From Monomorium pharaonis (Eukaryota; Arthropoda; Insecta; Hymenoptera; Formicidae): a DNA stretch of 64,000 nt. Positions 56,910-64,000 of this stretch are shown here, one piece after another. How positions within the stretch are numbered: position 1 is the stretch's first letter; the number at the start of each line of letters is the position of its first letter. The notes beneath the pieces are model-generated. The model was given only the letters and a program-made list of their open reading frames with translations, made no database searches and had not been told where the DNA came from. Both the position numbers and the translations under genes were made by a program. The stretch covers positions 15,781,042 to 15,845,041 of the forward strand of contig NC_050474.1 in assembly GCF_013373865.1 (NCBI RefSeq), in the 5' to 3' direction.

Positions 56910-57529
56910 ATATAATGGGATATATAATATGTTAAATATATTATTTTTTTGTATTTAAGTATGTTATTATTTTTATGTTATTAATTTTAATATGTAATGT
57001 AATATTATGTGATTTTTAATTTGGATGTTATTGTGTTTGGTTTTTATTTTGTTTTTATTGAATACAATAGTATGTATTTTATTGTTTTAATAATTAAGAT
57101 AAAATAAATTTTTTTGTTTAAATTTGTTGATTGTATATATTTATTAATGTATATAATTATTAATAAATACACTTTTAATTAGTTTACATATGTATAACAT
57201 ACTCTCTTTTTAGATTTGGTCAATTTATTTAAAAGATATATTAAATCATTAATAATAATAGTCAGATTTGACAAATCTAAATATTCAGATTAAATATTTA
57301 AATTTGCCAAGTCTGTCTGTTGTTACTGATAATTTAATATATCTTTTAAATAAAATGGCCAAATTTATATAGTGTACATAGTAATGTCTAAAAACCTATA
57401 TATTAAACATTTAGTTTACCCCTAATTGGTAGGTGGCGCTAAATTTCAGCTTATTTATGCTTCAGCCTTTTGTATAGACGGTTGCGTACCTTGGTTACGC
57501 ATATACCGGATAGCTTAAAGTTAGGATGG

Positions 57530-58190
57530 GGCATTAGAGCAGTGAGATTCGAGGACAAGGTTAGGAACAACGAAGAAGATAGCTTACTGAGGAGATGTTA
57601 GAAAGAAAAAGCACTAAAAGGATGGATAGATAGGTATAGCAGTGAAAGGAAAAGATATTATAATAGGATTGGATGGAATCTAAAAGAGCTAGAAATTATT
57701 AGGAGAAACAGAGAGTATAGAGGACCAGATAATTTTTAGAGAACAAGCTAACCAAAGGATGGGAAGGTGCTAAGATCAGTATGGCAAAGTATAATAAAAG
57801 ATATAAAGAATTAGATTTAAGAGAGAGAGGATATCTCTATAAAGATAATCTAGACTATATAGGTAGAAGTGAGGAAGTTAGAGCACTGATTAAGCTAAGA
57901 TGCGGTAATTTAGAAGAAGCGAACAAATATTGGTTGAATGAGACTGCTTGGCAATGTGTAGTCAGGGAAAAGACTGAATGAAGTACTACATAGAAGACTG
58001 TACAGAGACTAAAGACTGTTGAGCTAGGGAGTTATTATAATAGTGAGATATATAAAAAAATTTATGATGATGAGCTAGAGATAGAGAAGGGAAAGAAAAC
58101 TCTAGAAAGCTAAAGAGAAAAAGATTAAAGAAAAAAATAGGGAATGAAGCAGAAATAGGCGATGGCAATAATAATGTTAATGTTTATTGT
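57530..58190 (+). pseudogene. LINE ORF2 C-terminus, broken
   Basis: Resumes the GA-rich LINE sequence. The piece open at 57781-57978 reads YNKRYKELDLRERGYLYKDN, EVRALIKLRCGNLEEANKYW and LNETAWQCVV, a domain found at the C-terminus of ORF2 in several insect LINEs. A stop follows after CVVREKTE. Confidence 0.7.
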
Positions 58191-58530
58191 ATTAATAAAA
58201 ATAGCCAGTAAGGTTGAATAACTTCTAGAATTTGTTTTAATTTATTTATTGGTGAAGAGAACGACCGTTAACTATTTTGAATAATGTTAATGTTAATGTG
58301 TACGGAACGTGATATTTATAGGACGAACGTAAAAATGTAAAAATGTAAATTTCAAAACTAGGAAATAAGAAAATATAAAATGTAAATATTTATGTACAAG
58401 TTAGGATAATAAGTTGTCATGCAAGATAAAAGTGTAAATGTAAAAACGTAAAGTTATAGGATAAGGATAAGCGTTTATGATAATAGTGATTTAGAATTCT
58501 AAAACATAAAAATTGAGAAACTCAGACTAT

Positions 58531-59233
58531 AGTCCAGGCAATAGGTAGTTTTACCTTGCAAAAGATCAAGGAAACTTTATACTTGGCATAGTTCTTAGGT
58601 TTAGCATACTAATTAATACTGAATTTTTAACCTTGAAACGTTGCCGCTTGCGCCACCATATTGAAAAATGGAGCAAAAAATCACTTTTATGAATATCTCG
58701 TTTTCGGTGTGAGATATGTGAAAAATAGTTATTATAAAAAATGTAAAGCATAAAATTTTCTACATTTTATGTTGTAACATTTTTTTTCTCAGATCAATAG
58801 TTTCCGAGATACAATGCGATAAGGTGGAGTATTTTTTCCAATTTGTCAGAATATTTCACTTTTCTCTGGAAACTATCTCGGAAACTATTGATCTGAGAAA
58901 AAAATGTTACAACATAAAATGTAGAGAATTTTATGCTTTACATTTTTTATAATAACTATTTTTCACGTATCTCACACCGGAGACGAGATATTCGTTAAAA
59001 AATCATTTTTTGCTCCATTTTTTCAATATGGCGGCGCGAGCGGCAACGTTTCAAGGTCAAAAATTCCAGAGTATTAATTAGTATGCTAAACCTAAGAACT
59101 ATGCCAAGTATAAAGTTTTCTTTACCTTTTGCAAGATAAAACTACCTATTGCTGCTTAGTCTAGGCAATAGAGACATAAAAAGGGCTTTATCTTGCAAAA
59201 GGTCAAGCCATTTTTATGTCCATTGCCTGGACT
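58531..59233. mobile_element. 703-bp foldback element
   Basis: AGTCCAGGCAATAGGTAGTT at the left; AGTCCAGGCAATGGACATAA on the minus strand at the right. Long inner arms pair closely: CAATATTGAAAAATGGAGCA-type, GAAACTATTGATCTGAGAAA and AAGCATAAAATTTTC segments. The turn is near 58846. The right arm has about 45 extra bases (59155-59200) with a second AGGCAATAGAGACATAAAAA end, suggesting a rearranged terminus. Confidence 0.82.
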
Positions 59234-59395
59234 ACTAGGCTAGAAACGGTAATTAGTCTTAAGGTATGCATACATGGTTAAGTTTTCAAGTGTAAACCAA
59301 GTCCCTTCTTGGCAGTAAATAAATTTTGAAGTAAATAAATAATAATAAATTTTACATAAGGTATGATACCTTCCCAACTTTATGGTACAGTATAA

Positions 59396-59620
59396 GCGTG
59401 AACGTTTCGCTGTGTAAGCGGGAGAGGGAGGGGAGTGAGCCTCGCTGCGCGTGGAAAGTCGCAAACCCATGTAGTACACTACAAGCATGGACATCGTTTT
59501 GCTTTGTAAGCAGGGAGAGGAGTGTGGGTGTACCTCGTTACATATGAAAAGTCACAAATCTAATGATACAGAAAACACGTGAGCGAGGGAGTGGCTTCGC
59601 CTCTCCCCCTTCCCGGTATT
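59396..59620 (+). repeat. ~88-bp degenerate repeat block, copy B
   Basis: Two and a half units: GTGAACGTTTCGCTGTGTAAG near 59396, GTCGCAAACCCATGTAGTACA at 59459, ATGGACATCGTTTTGCTTTG near 59487, GTCACAAATCTAATGATACA near 59560. Matches the block at 2275-2805. Confidence 0.7.
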
Positions 59621-59639
59621 AACTAATAGAATTAGCTAA

Positions 59640-60410
59640 TAAAACTTGAATTGTGTTAGATGAGTTATATGAAGTTTTGAACATTTAACATCGTTTTTCT
59701 CAAAAACTATTATGTTTATGGCAAAAATTAATAGAATATAAAATGTGTATTTTGATAAGATCTACAACTTTTATCTGAAATATTTTTTAAAATTCCCATT
59801 ACTTACGGAAATAAATTGAAAAAACAATGATTTTTATGGCTTTTTTATGATTTCCGTTAAGAAAATTTTTGCGCCAATTTTTATTATCGTATTCGTAATT
59901 AGCGCGCCAAAATACACAAGAATACGTAGTTTCAAAAAAATCGAGGGTCTGACCTAATCGGAACTTTACCTGTTATTTCTTATACATTTTTATTTGGTTA
60001 GCAGGAAAATCAGTGCGGTTCTGTATGTACATAAAAGGCCATTTTTTTAATGAAAATAAAAACTAATAACATATTGGCCATTTTGTTTAATTACTTCTTT
60101 CCATTTTTTAAGACTTTACAATTTTACGATATGGTTGGGTAGTAATTAGTTAAAAAGTTGAAAGTAATTAAAGTTAAAAAGTTAATAATTTTTAATTTAA
60201 TTTAGTTAATTTTAAATGATTTAATTTTTAACTTTAACTAGTTATTTTTGAAACGTATAAACTTTAAGTTATTAACTTTTTTCCTAAATTAACAATTTTA
60301 TTTGGATGAAAGAAAAAAATTATAAAATAAGAATTTATTTTTACATAAAAACAATATTATTTGTTATTTTACATAATTAATATTATAATACAATTAAAAA
60401 AAAAAGTTAA
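59640..60410. other. AT-rich, unassigned
   Basis: No gene or clear element. A TTAACTTTTAACTTT-type low-complexity tract fills 60130-60300. Confidence 0.5.
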
Positions 60411-60712
60411 TTAAGTCGACTTCCTGGCAAATTAGTTTATTAAATAAACGACGATTGATTTCGACCATTGATTTTAGTCCTTTTTAGGTATAAATATAAT
60501 TGCTTAATTTACGATATAGCGACTTAATATATTTGGACATAATATATACCAACGAAATATGAAGCAAGTTATGTCCAAAGTCAATAAATAAAATTATAAA
60601 CCGAGTAAAAATAAAAATAAGAGTAAAACATGAAGAATATATTGTTGATTTGCAGACTTGTCATATGCTCGACGTATTTTGTAATGCATTAAGTAAAAAA
60701 CTAAAAGAAAAA

Positions 60713-61146
60713 CTCTACAAAAATAATGATATGAAGAAATATGCGCCAATCTATAAAAATAAATATTTATTCTTTGGCTAGCATTCATAGTTTGATTTTT
60801 TATTAAGCTTGTATTAGACTAGAGATTGATATTGGGATTGAATTGAAATAATTAGGAAGTATTTTAGTACAACTAAATTACAAATATTACAAGAAAATAT
60901 TTTAATACAAATAAATATTTTACTATAAAAACTTGGCGCCGCTAAACCAAATAATTTGTTTTAATACAAAACAAATTTCTTTCTTACAAACTAATTTATA
61001 TATTAAAATAATACGTATAATATTATACACCCACGCATAAAAGAAAGAGAGAGAAAGAGAGATATTTGAATGTACGCACGCATAAAAGACTATGATACTA
61101 AAAATAGCTTTTTTATAAATTGTAAGTTATATACTAAACACGCGCG

Positions 61147-61196
<50 letters not shown>

Positions 61197-61482
61197 GATG
61201 CACGCACAAAAGAAAAAGAAAGAGAGCTGGCAAATTATTAGGTTTAGCGGCGCCAAGTTTTTGTAGTAAAATATATATTTGTATTAAAATATTTTTTTGT
61301 AATATTTGTAATTTAGTTGTATTAAAATACTTTCTAATTGGTTACATTTCAATTCAATCCTAATATCAATTTCTAGTCTGATACAAGCTATGCAAAAAAT
61401 CAAACTATGAATGCTAGCCAAAGAATAAACATTTATTTTTATAGATTGGCGCATATTTCTTTATATTATTATTTTTGTAGAG
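60713..61482. mobile_element. Inner foldback element with (AC)n
   Basis: CTCTACAAAAATAATGATAT at the left and CTCTACAAAAATAATAATAT on the minus strand at the right, then ATGCGCCAATCTATAAAAAT, GGCTAGCATTCATAGTTTG and TTGGCGCCGCTAAACC pair across the turn. The loop contains GAGA-rich and (AC)n (61142-61193) tracts. Confidence 0.78.
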
Positions 61483-61739
61483 AAAAAACTTAACACTTAT
61501 GTGTAGTGTTTATTCTTAATTTGCGCAAAATATTTACATACCATTATTTTTGTAGAACAATTAATTTGTGTGTGTAAATACAATAATTTTTTATTTAAAA
61601 TAATTGTCACTTTAATAATCAAAGCATTTCAGAAATGTATATTACTTAGGTTGAATTTGATCAAAAGTATTATCTTGAATTTGTGATTTGGTTATAAAAA
61701 TGGATATCAATACATTTTTTTATAATTTTAATTAAGCGC

Positions 61740-62275
61740 CATATTGCATCCGCTATTTTTGAATTTTGATGTCATATTCGGATTCAGAGACCCCAAAAAC
61801 ACAAGAGTACCAAATTTCATGAAAATCAGACCATTTTTTGTAATTTTGATTCATCATATTGGATCCGCCATTTTGAATTTTGTACATCTGACTTCGGATT
61901 CGTAATCAGCGACCCCAAAAACCCCCGAGTAATAAGTTTTAAGCAAATTTAGAAAGTTTTACTTTGTTTTTTCTACGTTGCGGCTATAGCCGTCATACAT
62001 ACTCTTGATCACTTTTGTTTTTGCGGCTATAGCCGTCATACACAGTCAACGGATTAAAGGAAAATCACACACTTGGCGCGCTTTTTTTACCTTTTTTAAA
62101 AAGGTAATTTGGTTTGGATATCATGCATTTTGTAGTATTTATAGGTTATATATCACACAAGTTGAATTTGATATGATCAAAAGTATTATCTTGGATTTTG
62201 TAATTTTTTTCTTAAAAAAAAAAAAAAAAAAAAACTTTGCGCGCTTTTTTCAACTTTTTTAAAAAGGTAATTTTG
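61740..62275. repeat. Dispersed repeat copies and a duplicated palindrome
   Basis: ATTGGATCCGCCATTTTGAA and GACCCCAAAAACCCC motifs (61855-61930) form two imperfect tandem units of about 110 bases. GCGGCTATAGCCGTCATACA occurs at 61980 and 62023; its centre CGGCTATAGCCG is a perfect palindrome. GTTGAATTTGAT and CAAAAGTATTATCTTG occur at 61651 and again at about 62161. Confidence 0.55.
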
Positions 62276-62282
62276 TTTTTAA

Positions 62283-63214
62283 TTTTACATTGGTGTTGAC
62301 TAAATAGATGAGGTATGATGTATAGAGTTATACATTAGTTAAATATTGATAATGTAAGAATAAGGACCATCTTTTGTCAGCAAGATACTAGCAATTATAT
62401 ATGTCACTAGTAAACTAAAGTATAAAAATTAGTATTATTAAAAACATTTAAATTTTTATACAAGCTAATTAATAATTGTTAATATTCATTGTCAATTACA
62501 GCAACATTTAACTGATTCACAATTTTATATTACACAACATCTCATCTATCTTATCTCATCGACATCAGTGTAAAATTTGAGTTATGTTACTCACTGATTA
62601 ATTAATTTTACATTGGTGTTGATAATCAAATAGATGAAGTGTGACGTAAAGTTGTGCATCGGTTAATTGATAACATTACAAGGACATGAACTATCTTTTG
62701 TCACCAAGGTACCAACAATTATATATGTCACTAGTGAACCAAAGAATAAAAATTAGTATTATTAAAAACATTTATGTAAAGTTTTATTCAAATTAATTAA
62801 TAGTTAATATTGATTGACAATTATAGCAACATTTAACTGATCACAATTCTGTATCACACATCTTATGTATCTCATCGATACCAATGTAAAATCTGAGCTT
62901 GTTACTCACTGATTAATTAATTTTACATTGGTGTTGATGATTAAATAGATAAAATATGATGTAGAGTTGTGCATCTGTTAAATATTGATAACGTTATAAG
63001 GATAAGAACCATTTTTTGTCACCAAAATATTGTCAATTATATACATTACTAATATAACGAAAAATAAAAATTAATATTATAAAAGCATTTATTTAAAGTT
63101 TTATTTAAGCTAATTAAAAGTTGTTAATATTGATTGACAATTACAGCAACATTTAACTGATGTACACAACATCTTACAATTAGTTCATCGATTACCAGTA
63201 TAAAATTGAATCAG
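62283..63214. repeat. Three-copy tandem array of ~318-bp units
   Basis: Units start at 62283, 62606 and 62921 with TTTTACATTGGTGTTGA. Each carries an inverted copy of its own start near its end (for example TCGACATCAGTGTAAAA at 62562), followed by a shared spacer ending ACTCACTGATTAATTAA. The third is shorter and diverges near 63200. Units differ from each other by many substitutions. Confidence 0.85.
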
Positions 63215-63219
63215 AGAAT

Positions 63220-63754
63220 AACATAGCTCAGTTGAATGTTTAGTACATTTGTATAATAATAAAATAATAATATGAAAACATTTTAACGTTAGACATTATC
63301 ATGCGTGAAACGAAACGTCCAAGAAGCATGTGAATGTGACCGCTGCTCCTGCCACTATATTTCATTGGTATGACAGATTCCTAAATAACCTGATGTTCAC
63401 AAGCGTGAATATCTTTTGTGTCAAAAGTGTGAAAGTGACTTTTTTTGATCTGAGAGGTCGATGACAATGATGACGTTTCTTACATGAAAATTTTAACATT
63501 TGAACTTTGCGTTGTGATATCTCCTCTCTTATGGTACGTACAGGAAAAAAAAAAATAGTTTTCTTATACAAATCGATCCCAAACTTTTGATTGAGCCTAG
63601 TTAGAACTCGATCCGTTTAACCGTTTCTGAGATCCGATAATCTCGGGTGCTCGCAAGTTGCGTACTCGCGTAAGAGCACCGGTCGAGCGCGTTTACTTGG
63701 CGCGAGCCACTACTGTGTCTTTTAATTGTGATTCTTTACATTATGTTTTACGAT
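63220..63754. other. Mixed sequence, unassigned
   Basis: AT-rich to about 63580; then a GC-richer block (63600-63715: TCTCGGGTGCTCGCAAGTTG, GAGCACCGGTCGAGCGCG) with no recognisable gene or repeat. Confidence 0.4.
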
Positions 63755-64000
63755 TTTTACACGGTTTATAATTTTATTTATTAACTTTGGATATAACTTG
63801 CTTTATATTTTGTTGGTCCGAATATATTAAATTGTTATGTCGTAAATTAAGCAATTATATTTATACCTGAAGAGGATCAAAATCAATGGTTGAAACGTCG
63901 TTTATTTGATAAACTAATTTGCCAGGAAGTTGACTCAAGTAACTTATTTTTTGTTTATTATTACTGGCGACAAAAAGTAAAAATATATCATATTATAATT

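Larger units (their letters stand above)
54792..57525. mobile_element. Composite insertion in the LINE
   Basis: Between LINE parts lie, in order: an AT-rich flank, two inverted 15-bp arrays around a CA/G-rich core, a MITE, a mariner-type MITE, a solo LTR and AT-rich sequence. The outer edges share TTATTGGTAGATGGCG (about 54835) and TAATTGGTAGGTGGCG (about 57423) in direct orientation, which may mark the ends of one unit. No coding frame. Confidence 0.55.
49928..58500 (+). mobile_element. Non-LTR retrotransposon (LINE), broken, with three insertions
   Basis: Order on the plus strand: a coiled-coil ORF1, then endonuclease, reverse transcriptase and C-terminal pieces of ORF2, then a 3' tail with repeated AATGTAAA-type units (58330-58450). 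It is interrupted by a 15-bp repeat block (50745-51235), a TTAA-flanked MITE (52418-53257) and a composite insert (about 54792-57525). Purine-rich coding bias (GA-rich plus strand) marks LINE-derived stretches. Clade not decided. Confidence 0.8.
60413..63945. mobile_element. 3.5-kb segment bounded by inverted repeats
   Basis: Left arm 60413-60605 and right arm 63755-63945 are inverted copies: CTTCCTGGCAAATTAGTTTA, AATAAACGACG, AGGTATAAATATAATTGCTT and AGTCAATAAATAAAATTATA. Inside are a second foldback (60713-61482), a dispersed repeat copy and a tandem array. No coding frame. The right arm carries CCTGAAGAGGATC and GGTTGAAACGTC, a motif pair common near ends of some retroelements. Confidence 0.6.

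Noticed and set aside
44914..64000. Second exon of the kinesin-like gene
   Set aside because: I looked on the plus strand for an acceptor followed by codons for IRP and found none that continue in a motor-domain frame.

Overview
The window is animal nuclear DNA, most likely from an ant or another hymenopteran. It is AT-rich and intron-bearing, with long dinucleotide microsatellites and LTR retrotransposons of the BEL/Pao and Ty3/gypsy types. It also holds a DIRS-type element, a LINE, and many TA-, TAA- and TTAA-flanked inverted-repeat transposons. Everything below was read by eye from sequence; no database search was run.

Two host genes are present. The main one is Stim (stromal interaction molecule, the ER calcium sensor of store-operated calcium entry) on the minus strand. 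Eight coding exons can be placed from 42161 down to 1, and their phases all fit: 1170 coding bases, 390 codons. They run from the start codon and signal peptide through EF-hand, SAM, transmembrane helix and coiled coil 1 into the start of the Orai-activating region; the gene continues past the left edge. The second gene starts at 44872 on the plus strand. Only its first coding exon (11 codons plus 2 bases) is visible, and it reads like the N-terminus of a kinesin of the KIF21 type; its next exon is not found in the window. The two genes are divergent, and about 1.6 kb of the 2.7 kb between their start codons is packed with foldback MITEs.

Most of the window is transposon-filled intron. Stim intron 4 (6823-29365) holds a mariner relic and then a nested structure. 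A long inverted-repeat element (about 7861-27629) contains a broken BEL/Pao provirus (7942-14374), a TTAA-flanked element (14656-22196) that itself carries a Ty3/gypsy element (15352-21997), a GC-rich LTR-like fragment (23462-25440) and a solo LTR (27126-27397). Stim intron 3 (29479-40729) holds a degenerate DIRS element with its internal complementary region, a 1.9 kb foldback, a mariner-type MITE and a hAT remnant. The presumed first intron of the kinesin gene holds inverted and tandem repeats, a broken LINE (about 49928-58500) with three insertions in it, and a repeat-rich right end with a three-unit tandem array.

Two things stand out. First, the gypsy element has its two full LTRs in opposite orientation, so both outer ends are the same LTR end, yet a perfect 4-bp target duplication surrounds it. 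Second, a degenerate 15-bp repeat (consensus near ATTGAACNGTGTSCA) forms arrays at three separate transposon sites, twice next to a motif near GTCGCAAACCTATGTGGT that also recurs in an approximately 88-bp repeat at two other places. This looks like an undescribed dispersed repeat module.
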